Source: Verrucomicrobiia bacterium (GTDB taxonomy: Bacteria > Verrucomicrobiota > Verrucomicrobiia > Verrucomicrobiales > DEV007). From it: a stretch of 47,403 nt of DNA. Where the stretch lies: the NCBI GenBank assembly GCA_030427505.1, contig JAUICH010000037.1:1-47403 (forward strand), given 5' to 3'. A model generated the notes under the pieces. That model was not told where the DNA came from. It saw only the letters and a program-made list of their open reading frames with translations, and did no database searches. The number at the start of each line of letters is the position of its first letter. Position 1 is the first letter of the stretch. Of the stretch, positions 34,718 through 42,914 are shown one piece after another. The translations under genes and the position numbers were made by a program.

Positions 34718-34734
34718 CTGAGTAATCCGTGGTT
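34699..34734 (-). repeat. Right 36-bp inverted repeat
   Basis: A perfect reverse complement of 34209-34244. Its inner end overlaps the GxxExxY start (34700-34717) and its outer end supplies two bases of the TAA stop codon (34733-34735) of the Gfo/Idh/MocA gene upstream. Confidence 0.95.
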
Positions 34735-35800
34735 AATCAATCAGTGGCAGCGTCCGCTTCTCTTCGGCGCTGCGGTAAGCGGTATCCACGATCTGTTGTC
34801 CGATGCGCGCGATCTCTACGGACAGTGGGCCTTCCAGCGGCGCTTCGGTTTCCAGGCAGTGCAGGAAGTACTGCACCGGGTTCGCAAACGGCGCCTGCAA
34901 GGCCGGGGCTTCCAGATCGAAACCTTCGGGGTGCTCCGCCGTCTGCACGCGCACGAAGGTCGCATAATCAAAACTGCTCAGCGTACCTTCGGTGCCGCGA
35001 ATGACAAAGCCGCACTTCGGCTGCGGCTGATGCGTCCACGGATCGGTGAACGTGCCCCAGCGCGTTTCGAACTTGGACAAGCCCACGTCATACCGCGCGA
35101 TGGTGATACTGTGCTCGTCCACTTCCAGCCCTTCCGGCTGGTTCCAGGCCGCCGTCACTTCCAGTGGTTTCTTGCCCCCGTGGTACCAGGTGCCCAGCGT
35201 CGCGCCATAGCCCAGGTAATCCAGCAGACTGCCGCCGCCTTCGGCTTTCTTGTAAAACCAGCTCGCATCCTTTTCCGCGGCGGTGGGCTCTTTTTCGATC
35301 TTGTCGGCGCCATGCCAAAGCGGTCCCCGATTGCCATCGTAGAAATGCACCTCCAGCACCTCGCCGATCCGGCCTTCCTGGATCGCTTCGTAGGCTTTCA
35401 CATGCGCGGGGAACCAGCGCAAGGGCCAGTTGATCGCCAGCGGTTTTCCCGCCGCCTCCATCGCGGCGATCATCCGGTCCGCTTCCGCCACCGTCGCGGC
35501 AAAGGGTTTCTCCATCAGGACCGGCACGCCGTAAGGCGCCACCTTTTCCGTCCACTCCGCGTGCCGCGCCGCCGCCGGACACAGGATCACCAAGTCGGGC
35601 TTGGCGGTTTCCAAGCATTCCCGGTAGTCGGTAAAGACCTGCTCCCCGCCCAGTTCGAACTTCTTCGCCGCCTCCGCCATGCGTTCCGGCTGTTCATCAG
35701 AGATCCCCACGATCTCCGCGTCCGGATGATCCGCGACCATCCGCAGCAGGTCGCCCATGTGAAAGTGATCGAAATTGATACCGGCAACTTTCCAGGCCAT
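34733..35800 (-). CDS. Gfo/Idh/MocA-family oxidoreductase
   Basis: A 355-residue NAD(P)-dependent dehydrogenase of the same superfamily as the gene at 33082 but only distantly similar to it. The start AGINFDHFHMGDL replaces the usual glycine motif, VGISDEQPERM supplies the nucleotide-binding acidic residue, and MEKPFA (about residues 95-100) is the EKP motif with the catalytic lysine. A catalytic GGGSLLDYLGYG region (about 190-201) is also present. The TAA stop lies in the right arm of the IR element, so the end of this gene may have been formed by the insertion. Substrate unknown; the neighbours suggest sugar derivatives. Confidence 0.88.
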   Translation of the reverse strand: MAWKVAGINFDHFHMGDLLRMVADHPDAEIVGISDEQPERMAEAAKKFELGGEQVFTDYRECLETAKPDLVILCPAAARHAEWTEKVAPYGVPVLMEKPFAATVAEADRMIAAMEAAGKPLAINWPLRWFPAHVKAYEAIQEGRIGEVLEVHFYDGNRGPLWHGADKIEKEPTAAEKDASWFYKKAEGGGSLLDYLGYGATLGTWYHGGKKPLEVTAAWNQPEGLEVDEHSITIARYDVGLSKFETRWGTFTDPWTHQPQPKCGFVIRGTEGTLSSFDYATFVRVQTAEHPEGFDLEAPALQAPFANPVQYFLHCLETEAPLEGPLSVEIARIGQQIVDTAYRSAEEKRTLPLID

Positions 35801-35944
35801 GACAGAAAAACAGGTTGAGGGTTAGGTGAGAAAAGAATGAGTCAAAGCACACGCCTCCACCCTCCCGCCCCAGCCAAACCGAACCGCCTACCGGCGGCCA
35901 GCGGCGAGTGGAGGGAGGAACTCAACGTCCTTGACTCTCTCTTC

Positions 35945-37390
35945 TCAGGAGGACGACTTCACATCCTGCTCCACTTTCTTGTCGCGGAACAGGAGCACGA
36001 ACAGAATCAGAATCCCCAAGGCGAACATGGCGGGCAGGAACCATACGCCTTTCCAGTCGATCGACTTCAGCAGGAGATCGGACGCCTGGCCTAGCAGGTC
36101 GCTCGACTGAGCCGCGTCGGTCATGCCTTTCGCCTGTTCTCTCAAAGCGCCTGCCTGTTCTTGGAGGGCGTCAAAATCTTCCGCCTTATTCGCGTTCAGA
36201 ATGCGCTGCATGATCGGCGCGCCGAGCCCCAGGCCCAGCCCCTGAGTCATCAGCACCAGGAAGCCCTGCGCCTGCGCGCGGATCTTCTCCGGCGCCCGTT
36301 TGTCCGTGTAAATGAAGCCGGTGACGAAGAAGAAGTCATAACAAATACCATGAAGCAGAATGCCCACGAAAATCATCCACAGCACCCCTTCCGGCGCGCC
36401 CATGGAAAAAAGAAGATAGCGCACCACCCAGGCCAGCATCCCCACCGCCAGCATCCACTTCACACCCAAACGGGCGAAGAAAAACGGGATCAGGAGCATG
36501 AACACGATCTCTGAAACTTGCCCCCAGATCATCACCCCGCCCGCCGAAGCGAAACCCGCGTGATTGATGAAGAGACTGGCCAGCGCGTAATAGCCTGCCA
36601 GCGGGATGCAGATGAGCATCGACGCCAGGATGAAGACCACATACGGCGGATGCTTCAGAAGCTGCCCGGCCGCTTCGAAACCCAGCAGTTCGCCAATGGA
36701 AGATTTCTGCCCTTTCGAAGGCGGCGGTGTGTTTGGCAGCATCAAGCTGAAGGCCGCGAATACCAGGCAGGCCGCGCCCGTGACATAGAGGGGCATCGGC
36801 GTTTCGTCCATTTTCAGCAGGTAACCCAAAATCGCCCCCGCCACGATCCAGCCGATGGTTCCCCACACGCGGATGAGCGGAAACTGCTTCTCGGAATCCT
36901 GAATGTTCCGGAACGCGATGGTGTTCGTCAGGCCCAGCGTCGGCATGTAGCACAGCATGTGAAGAAACAGTAGGCCGATGAACGGCAGATGCTCCGGGAT
37001 GATCGGCGGAAAGATGCCCAGGAAACCGCTCCCGTATACCTCCGCCACCGTCTGGCCGCCCGCCGTGATCTCGTCCACGCGCGTACTCCAGTTCTCCGCC
37101 ACGGACAGCGCCACTTTCGGCACCAGGAGCATCGCGACTCCCCCGATGACCATGATAACGGAAAGTACCTTCTGGCTGGCAAAAAACCGGTCCGCCACCA
37201 TGCCCAGAAACAAGGGTGCGAGCACCGCTGCAATCGGGCCCACAGTGTAAACCCAGCCAATAGTGTCCACCAACCCGATCTTGCTCAACCACTGTCCGAT
37301 CATGGTGTACCACGCGCCCCAGATGAAGAACTGGATGAACATCATGGTGCTGAGTAGGGCCGTCGTCTTGCCGCGGGAGAGATCGCTCAT
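35945..37390 (-). CDS. MFS transporter, nucleoside-permease type
   Basis: A 481-residue membrane protein of the major facilitator superfamily, of the nucleoside:H+ symporter (NupG/XapB-like) group. About 12 hydrophobic segments are visible, starting MMFIQFFIWGAWYTMIGQWL (residues 16-35). A loop rich in Ala and Gln (about residues 410-450) precedes the last segment. Family members move nucleosides by proton symport; relatives in this bacterial group are often annotated as sugar or nucleoside permeases. It is 144 bp from the Gfo/Idh/MocA gene on the same strand and may serve the same pathway. Confidence 0.88.
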   Translation of the reverse strand: MSDLSRGKTTALLSTMMFIQFFIWGAWYTMIGQWLSKIGLVDTIGWVYTVGPIAAVLAPLFLGMVADRFFASQKVLSVIMVIGGVAMLLVPKVALSVAENWSTRVDEITAGGQTVAEVYGSGFLGIFPPIIPEHLPFIGLLFLHMLCYMPTLGLTNTIAFRNIQDSEKQFPLIRVWGTIGWIVAGAILGYLLKMDETPMPLYVTGAACLVFAAFSLMLPNTPPPSKGQKSSIGELLGFEAAGQLLKHPPYVVFILASMLICIPLAGYYALASLFINHAGFASAGGVMIWGQVSEIVFMLLIPFFFARLGVKWMLAVGMLAWVVRYLLFSMGAPEGVLWMIFVGILLHGICYDFFFVTGFIYTDKRAPEKIRAQAQGFLVLMTQGLGLGLGAPIMQRILNANKAEDFDALQEQAGALREQAKGMTDAAQSSDLLGQASDLLLKSIDWKGVWFLPAMFALGILILFVLLFRDKKVEQDVKSSS

Positions 37391-37487
37391 AGGTGCTGGG
37401 AATGCTTGAGTTTGAAAGTTTCGGGGTGGGACAAAGACCAGATGTTGGCGTCAAAAACGCCGCTTGTGAATTCAAATCCGGACGCGG

Positions 37488-38333
37488 CTACTTGGAAAGT
37501 GTCAGCCGTTCACCGCCTTGAAGCACGCGATGGGGCTGGCCGAGCCGTTCGCAGGCGGCGACAAATTCATCTGGTTCCTCGGTGTTGAATTCGAACTGGT
37601 GGTAGTGGCAGGGCACCACGAGACCGGCGCCCACTGCCTTCGCCAGCGCTGCTGCCTCCGTGCCGTTCAGATTTCCCGCCACGCGGCGCTCGGGTTTGTT
37701 GCCATTGATGGGCAGGAGCGCTAGATCCAGATCGAATGCGATCAGGGAACGCACCAGCCCTTCGTGCCAGAGGGTGTCGCCACTGTGAAATATCGCGAAG
37801 GGACCAAAGGTGACCACGAAGCCGAGGAACTTGCAGCGCCCCGCTTCGTCCCGCTCCACGGTATTGTGCGCGGCGGCGATGCCGTGAAATGCAAAGGGTC
37901 CCACCATGGCGGAGGCGCTTTCGTTCAGGGGGACGAGTTCCGGTGTTTTCCCGTCTCCCAGCCGTTCCCGGGCAAAGGCCACGTTGGCCTCCGGTAAGAT
38001 CAGTTTCATTCCGGGGTTCGACTCCAGAAGCGGATGCAGGGTCTCCGCGTCCAGATGATCGGTATGTACATGACTGGAGGTGACGGCCTCAATGCTTGTG
38101 AGGTCCGAAGGTTCCACGACGAGTTCCGTCATTCGCACATGCGGCTTATCTGTCTGGGCATACTTCTTGGTAAGGGAATCGGACAAGTAAGGATCGAACA
38201 CCATCCGGTGCCCGTTCCATTGCACCAGAAAACCGCTCTGCCCTAGCCACCACACGTCGCACCGGTCCTCCGATACCGGAGTGGAACGAATGTCTTCCGA
38301 CAGGGCTTCGTCTTTCTGCAACGGAACGATCAT
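37488..38333 (-). CDS. Metal-dependent hydrolase, UlaG-like metallo-beta-lactamase fold
   Basis: A 281-residue cytoplasmic protein of the metallo-beta-lactamase fold, close to the UlaG (L-ascorbate-6-phosphate lactonase) group. The signature HVHTDHLD (His88, His90, Asp92, His93) is intact. Further ligand regions are AHNTVERDE, FHSGDTLWHEG and PCHYHQFEFNT. The first nine codons and the start lie within the first unit of the tandem array at 38318-38938, so this gene's start region is itself part of a repeated sequence. The substrate is unknown. Confidence 0.88.
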   Translation of the reverse strand: MIVPLQKDEALSEDIRSTPVSEDRCDVWWLGQSGFLVQWNGHRMVFDPYLSDSLTKKYAQTDKPHVRMTELVVEPSDLTSIEAVTSSHVHTDHLDAETLHPLLESNPGMKLILPEANVAFARERLGDGKTPELVPLNESASAMVGPFAFHGIAAAHNTVERDEAGRCKFLGFVVTFGPFAIFHSGDTLWHEGLVRSLIAFDLDLALLPINGNKPERRVAGNLNGTEAAALAKAVGAGLVVPCHYHQFEFNTEEPDEFVAACERLGQPHRVLQGGERLTLSK

Positions 38334-38938
38334 GGGGAAAGTCTATTTGGATAGCCGCAAAAAGGCGCAAAAGGTCGCAAAAAGAGTATCTCTGTGCTCT
38401 CTGAGTCGTCTGTGATCAAAAAACCGGGCGAGCCCTCGCCCCAGAGACCAAACCGCCTCCGGCGTGAAAGTAAGTCACTCAGCAACGGAACGATCATGGG
38501 GACAGTCTATTTGGATAGCCGCAAAAAAGCGCAAAAGGTCGCAAGAATAGTATCTCTGTGCTCTCTGAGTCCTCTGTCGTCAAAAAATCCAGAGCGCCTT
38601 CGCCCCAGAGACCAAACCGCCTCCGGCGTGAAAGTTTGTCACTCAGCAACGGAACGATCATGGGGAAAGTTCTATCGGATAGCCGCAAAAAGGCGCAAAT
38701 GGTCGCAAGAATAAATCTCTGTGCTCTCTGAGTCCTCTGTGGTCAAAAAATCCAGAGCGCCTTCGCGCCAAAGACCAAACCGCCTCCGGCGTGAAAGTTT
38801 GTCACTCAGCAGCGGAACGATCATGGGGAAAGTCTTTTTGGATAGCCGCAAAAAGGCACAAAAGGTCGTAAGAATAAAATCTGTGTTCTCTGAGTCCTCT
38901 GTGGTCAAATATCCGAAGTGCCCTCGGCCAGAGACCTA
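38318..38938. repeat. Tandem array of four ~163-bp units
   Basis: Four units begin at 38318, 38482, 38646 and 38809 (spacings 164, 164 and 163 bp); the last is shorter. Each contains, in order on the plus strand, a copy of the start region of the hydrolase gene (GCAACGGAACGATCATGGGG), a GCCGCAAAAAGGCGC-rich part, the CTC-GTG element, and a CCAGAGACC...CCGCCTCCGGCG stretch. In the minus direction each has an in-frame ATG for a short MIVPL peptide, but downstream frames differ because the units are not multiples of three. It fills the entire gap to the next gene. Confidence 0.95.
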
Positions 38939-38941
38939 GCC

Positions 38942-39976
38942 TCACAGACCCATCTCTTCCCTGACCATCCGCACGCCGGCCACCATGTTGTGGAGTTTCT
39001 TCTTTGCCGCCCAGCGTGCCGTCTGGCTCAGGCCGCAGTCTGGCGCGAACACCAGCCGGTCCGCGGGCGCGTATTTCAGACAGGCTTTCACCTTTTCCGC
39101 GATGAGTTCCGGCGACTCGATAAAGTAGCTCTTCACGTCGATCACGCCCACCGCCACATCCATTCGCTCGGCAATGGGGCCAATGCACTCCAATTCCGCG
39201 TATTCCCGGCTGGCCATTTCCACGTGCATTTCATCCACCTTCAGGTCCAGGAAATCCGGGAAGAGCGGCGCGTAGCGGCGATAGCCTACCGCGTGACCTT
39301 TGAAGTTCCCAAAGCACAGGTGGGTGCAGAGCCGCGTCTTGCCCACGACGGGCTTCACGGTGCGGTTGAAGATGTCCACAAACCGCCTCGTGTCTTCCTT
39401 GTAACCGTAGCAACTCATGGAGGGCTCATCCACGCAGATCTCTTCACAGCCCGCTTCCACCAGCGCTTCCAATTCCGCGCGAATCAAAGGCAGCAGCGCC
39501 TCGGTGATGGCGTAGCGGTCCCGGTAGCGCTCATTCGGCAGCAGCCGGCCGCTCATGGTGAAGGGGCCCGGCACGCTCATCTTCAGCCGCGCCCCCTTGG
39601 GCGCGAGCCGCCGCAAGCGCTCGAATTCCTCCAGCGTGCCCAGTCCGTGCGGCGCGGCCAGTTCTCCACTGATCTCGTGCTTACCCCGCTGGTCATGCGC
39701 GGGCGGCCCGAAACGGCGGGGCGACGCGGGCTCCATTTCGATCCCTTCCAGGTGACCGTAGAAGCTCAGGTTAAAGTCGAACCGCGTCTGTTCGCCATCG
39801 GTAATCACGTCCAACCCGGAGCGGATCTGGTCCATGATCGCCACGGTGGCGGCGTCCTCCTGCATTTCGGCAAGGTCCGCCGTGCCGAACTCGCCCAGGT
39901 TCTGGGACGCAAATTCCAGCCACCCGGGAAAGGGATAGCTACCAATGACACTCGTTCTCAGGGGACGTTCTTTCAT
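38942..39976 (-). CDS. MetE C-terminal-like methyltransferase (cobalamin-independent)
   Basis: A 344-residue protein equivalent to the C-terminal catalytic barrel of cobalamin-independent methionine synthase; the N-terminal half of full-length MetE (about 750 residues) is absent. Zinc-site residues appear intact: HLC (His-x-Cys), a later Glu in DEMHVEMA, and Cys in PDCGL. The start SVIGSYPFPGWL is typical. Stand-alone domains of this type include archaeal MesA/MesB-like methyltransferases and related enzymes of one-carbon or thiol transfer. I chose the ATG at 39976 (MKERPLRT). The preceding 33 codons of the open frame cross the MITE-like element and are not protein-like. Confidence 0.88.
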   Translation of the reverse strand: MKERPLRTSVIGSYPFPGWLEFASQNLGEFGTADLAEMQEDAATVAIMDQIRSGLDVITDGEQTRFDFNLSFYGHLEGIEMEPASPRRFGPPAHDQRGKHEISGELAAPHGLGTLEEFERLRRLAPKGARLKMSVPGPFTMSGRLLPNERYRDRYAITEALLPLIRAELEALVEAGCEEICVDEPSMSCYGYKEDTRRFVDIFNRTVKPVVGKTRLCTHLCFGNFKGHAVGYRRYAPLFPDFLDLKVDEMHVEMASREYAELECIGPIAERMDVAVGVIDVKSYFIESPELIAEKVKACLKYAPADRLVFAPDCGLSQTARWAAKKKLHNMVAGVRMVREEMGL

Positions 39977-39987
39977 GGTGAAAATGT

Positions 39988-40204
39988 TAGGGTGTGTGGA
40001 CAAATTGGCGGACTGCCCGGCGCGAGGCCATTGTTCGGCTGGCAAGGCGCGCCGAACGCCGTTGGGTGACCCCAATAGAGTGAGGCGGAACGCAGCCAGG
40101 CGTAAAATGGGCCGCGTTTTTGGAAAATTCGCCGCTCGCGGCGCTGATTCTGTCTTCCTTTTTCATCTATTCCGGGCGGTTCGGGAATTTGTCCACACAC
40201 CCTA
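39988..40204. mobile_element. MITE-like element with 19-bp perfect inverted ends and TA flanks
   Basis: A 217-bp segment begins TAGGGTGTGTGGACAAATT at 39988-40006 and ends with its exact reverse complement at 40186-40204. The outer TA on each side is what a Tc1/mariner or IS630-type insertion would duplicate. No transposase is encoded, so it would be mobilised by an element elsewhere. Removing the element and one TA restores a continuous sequence in which the SIS gene ends with TAA, 10 bp before the MetE-like ATG. Confidence 0.8.
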
Positions 40205-41005
40205 GTCTAAACCGCTTTTGGGCAGGCCCAACTCCGCGTAGTACTGGGCAATGCGCCGCGCGTGCTCGTCATAGGCCGCTTCAAAAAGTTCCGTCGCCCG
40301 CTCCGCGCCCACGGTGCAGGTCGCGGCCAGTACTTTCGGAGGGTGCCCGGCCGCCGTCAGCCGCTGGGCCACTTCCGCCTTGATGGCGTTGATGACCAGG
40401 CAACCGCCCACGGTAGAGCCCGGCGCCACGGGTTCGGCTAGGCCCTCAATGTTCACCATGGCGTCTCCGGGCGGCGCGCCGGTATCCAATACCAGGTCCG
40501 CGAAGTCGGTCAGCTTCTTCCCGTCCGGCCGCTTGGAAGAACTGGCTTCGCTGTGCCGGCTGCTGACCAAGGCCACGACCTTGATGCCGCGCGCCTGAAA
40601 GCCTTCCGCCATTTCCACGGGCACCACATTCGTGCCGCTGGAGGAGACCACCATGGCGCTGTCGTCCCCGTTGAGGTCAAAATTCCGCAAGATGCGCGCC
40701 GCCAGTCCGGGCACGTTTTCCAGGAACATGGCCTGCCGCTGCCCGTTGGCGCCCACCACCAGGTTGTGGAAGGTCAGAGAAAGTTCAACAATGGGGTTAA
40801 ACCCGGGAAAGGAGCCGTAGCGGGGCCACATTTCTTCCACGAGTATCCGGCTGTGGCCGGAGCCGAAGAGGTGCACCAGCCTCCCTTTCAGGATGGTATC
40901 CGCGAACCAATCCGCCGCCGTGGCGATGGCTTCCGTTTGTGCCCGCGCCGTTTCCAGGAGACCGGCACACTTTTCCAGGTAGGTTTCCGCCGGGCTCTGG
41001 TTCAT
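40202..41005 (-). CDS. SIS-domain sugar-phosphate protein
   Basis: A 267-residue protein with a SIS (sugar isomerase) phosphosugar-binding domain. The motif HLFGSGHSRILVEEMW (about residues 44-59) is the typical glycine- and serine-rich start, followed by MVVSSSGTNVVPVEMAE (about 123-139) with the SSSG phosphate loop. Such proteins isomerise or sense amino-sugar phosphates; the family resembles UPF0309. It overlaps the ROK gene by 4 bp (ATGA at 41002-41005), so the two are translationally coupled. I chose the ATG at 41005 (MNQSPAETY). The TAG stop is contributed by the adjoining MITE-like element. Confidence 0.88.
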   Translation of the reverse strand: MNQSPAETYLEKCAGLLETARAQTEAIATAADWFADTILKGRLVHLFGSGHSRILVEEMWPRYGSFPGFNPIVELSLTFHNLVVGANGQRQAMFLENVPGLAARILRNFDLNGDDSAMVVSSSGTNVVPVEMAEGFQARGIKVVALVSSRHSEASSSKRPDGKKLTDFADLVLDTGAPPGDAMVNIEGLAEPVAPGSTVGGCLVINAIKAEVAQRLTAAGHPPKVLAATCTVGAERATELFEAAYDEHARRIAQYYAELGLPKSGLD

Positions 41006-41904
41006 GGGGACATCATTGCGAAGTAGACCGCTCCATAAGTCCCCGCCCATTCCTCCAGGGTGGCGCGGCGCAACTGCACCCTCACCCCGCCGGGCCGCCA
41101 TTCGAATTCATCCATCCACTTCATGAGCCGGGGCTGAATGCTGTCCCAGGCCTGAGAAATGCCGCCGCCGATGATCACCGCCTGCGGGTCCAGGATGTTG
41201 ATTAGGGATGCGATCCCCGCCGCCAGCGCCTTCATGCTTTCGTCCCAAACGCGCTCCGCGTCTTCGTCTCCGTTCTCCACCGCTGCCACAAGGTCCGCCG
41301 TGGAGTCGAAACGGCCACCGCTCCGTTCCTTCACATTGTGGTTGCCTACCAGGTCTTCCAGACTGCCCGGCGCACTGCAAATGTCTCCCGGCCCCTGGTA
41401 GTTCAGGGATATGTGGCCCACGTGACCGGCCCGGCCGATGTGCCCGCGCATGAGTTGCCCGTGCGACACCACCGCTCCGCCGACCCCGGTTCCCAGGGTA
41501 ATGAAGATCACGTCCCGCAGCCCCTTCGCGCTGCCCATCCAGATCTCCCCCATCAGCCCGGCGTGCGCGTCGTTCAGCACGGAGCATTCACGGTCCAGGA
41601 ACTTCTCCCATTTCAGGCCTTCCAGGCCGGAGAGCCTTCCGGGCATGGACTCAATGGAAGACGCGTCCCGGCTCGCCAACCCGGGAGCGGAAATGCCGAT
41701 GACGGTCGCTTCGCCACCCGCCTCTTCCTCCAGCCGGTCGATCATGTCCCGCACCTGCACGGCAAAGGCCGGCATGCCATTGACCTTCCCCTCCGTCTGA
41801 GTGGCCACGGTTTCTTTCTGAATGACCGAGCCGTAGTTAAGGTCGAAAATCGCGCCTTTGATGACCGTTCCACCGATATCGATCCCGATGCCCAGTGTGT
41901 TCAT
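41002..41904 (-). CDS. ROK-family sugar kinase or regulator
   Basis: A 300-residue ROK protein. The ATP-binding start GIGIDIGGTVIKGAIFDL (about residues 4-21), NDAHAGLMGE, the phosphate-binding motif FITLGTGVGGAVV and GHVGHISL near the middle are present. The usual zinc motif CxCGxxGCxE is degenerate here (ICSAPGSLED), so one or more zinc ligands are missing. No N-terminal helix-turn-helix, so it is probably a kinase of sugars such as N-acetylglucosamine or glucose. It overlaps the SIS gene by 4 bp. I chose the ATG at 41904 (MNTLGIG), since upstream codons look random. Confidence 0.87.
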   Translation of the reverse strand: MNTLGIGIDIGGTVIKGAIFDLNYGSVIQKETVATQTEGKVNGMPAFAVQVRDMIDRLEEEAGGEATVIGISAPGLASRDASSIESMPGRLSGLEGLKWEKFLDRECSVLNDAHAGLMGEIWMGSAKGLRDVIFITLGTGVGGAVVSHGQLMRGHIGRAGHVGHISLNYQGPGDICSAPGSLEDLVGNHNVKERSGGRFDSTADLVAAVENGDEDAERVWDESMKALAAGIASLINILDPQAVIIGGGISQAWDSIQPRLMKWMDEFEWRPGGVRVQLRRATLEEWAGTYGAVYFAMMSP

Positions 41905-41950
41905 AGGTTTTTTTCCGGGGCCGTCGCCCCTGTTTTTGAGTCTTCTCATC

Positions 41951-42742
41951 TCAATTCGTCTGGCCTTCGGTGACACTCCAGCCCCCATCCACCGCCAGCA
42001 CCTGACCCGTCACAAAGCGCGATTCAGGCCCTAACAAAAACACCACCGCCGCGTCCAGGTCCTCGGGAACGCCGATGCGCCCGCCGTCCAGGGGTTGTTT
42101 TCGTCTAACGAAATCCATGATGTCCGCGTTTTCGCGCGCCCTTTCGGACATGGGGGTTTCCACGAGGGCGGGCGCTATCACATTTGCCCGGATATCGTGC
42201 CGCGCGTAGCAGGATGCAATCGATTTTGTGAAACCAATGATCGCGCTCTTCGCGGCCGCGTATCCGTGAGAAGCAAAGTAACCCGGAGATGGCGAAAAGC
42301 CTAGTACTGATCCCATATTCAGGACCGCTCCACCCGTCCCCTGGGCCAGGAACTGCCGGACGGCGGCGCGATTGGAGAAAATCAACGAACTGAGGTTCTG
42401 ATCGATGGTAAAGCGCCAGCCTTCATCCGTGAGTTCGTGCAGCGGCCCGTCCCCCTTCGAACGCCCGCTGCCGCCCGCCACATGGTAGAGACCGTGCAGT
42501 TCTCCAAAGGCGTCCACCACTTTCTCGATCAAGCGGACGGAAGTTTGCGAGTCCGTGGCGTCTCCGGCGTATCCCACGGCATTCCCGCCAAGCTCCTTAA
42601 GTGCCTGATTCAGTGTCTCTTCCGACCGCCCACAAATGCCCACGCGAGCCCCCGCCGCGACCAAAGCACGCGCCGCCGACAGCCCCAGGCCGCTCGTGCC
42701 GCCCAGGATGGCATAATTTCGCCCGGTGAGTGCCTTTTCCAT
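41951..42742 (-). CDS. Short-chain dehydrogenase/reductase
   Basis: A 263-residue SDR of the classical type. The nucleotide-binding motif GGTSGLG (residues 14-20), VAGGSGRS (about 90), the active-site serine in NMGSVLGF and YAAAKS with Tyr and Lys, and the tail FVTGQVLAVDGGWS are intact. It probably oxidises or reduces a sugar or polyol. It sits 46 bp upstream of the ROK gene on the same strand, so the SDR, ROK, SIS and MetE-like genes may form one operon, later split by the MITE-like element. Confidence 0.92.
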   Translation of the reverse strand: MEKALTGRNYAILGGTSGLGLSAARALVAAGARVGICGRSEETLNQALKELGGNAVGYAGDATDSQTSVRLIEKVVDAFGELHGLYHVAGGSGRSKGDGPLHELTDEGWRFTIDQNLSSLIFSNRAAVRQFLAQGTGGAVLNMGSVLGFSPSPGYFASHGYAAAKSAIIGFTKSIASCYARHDIRANVIAPALVETPMSERARENADIMDFVRRKQPLDGGRIGVPEDLDAAVVFLLGPESRFVTGQVLAVDGGWSVTEGQTN

Positions 42743-42914
42743 ATTCCGCGCCTGAATGCGAGTTCGCCCGCACCCGGGTCAGAATGAGTGAATGGACCAC
42801 GCCGGAAAGTCAATCCGTTCCTCCGGTTAACCGTACGCCATGCCGCACGAGAACCGGATAAAAGTCACACCGCGCGGGCAATTCCCGGGCGCCTTTCCCC
42901 AAAATCTTCGCGAC

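Larger units (their letters stand above)
34209..34734. mobile_element. Candidate inverted-repeat element carrying a GxxExxY gene
   Basis: Two perfectly complementary 36-bp sequences (34209-34244 and 34699-34734) enclose the GxxExxY gene between two Gfo/Idh/MocA genes. The left arm begins 9 bp from the start of one gene, and the right arm overlaps the stop codon of the other by two bases. The right arm contains the first six codons of the enclosed gene. I see no target-site duplication or transposase, so the status as a mobile unit is inferred from the repeats and the position. Confidence 0.55.

Noticed and set aside
34280-35818. A 512-codon plus-strand frame
   Set aside because: It lies antisense to the GxxExxY and Gfo/Idh/MocA genes, both with intact motifs. 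It is a shadow.
38318-38938. Tandem ~163-bp array as CRISPR
   Set aside because: Whole units are repeated without unique spacers of constant length, and no cas genes are near.
39988-40204. Intergenic terminator or attenuator between SIS and MetE-like genes
   Set aside because: The 19-bp inverted ends are 180 bp apart, with TA flanks and no T tract, which fits a transposable unit better than a terminator.
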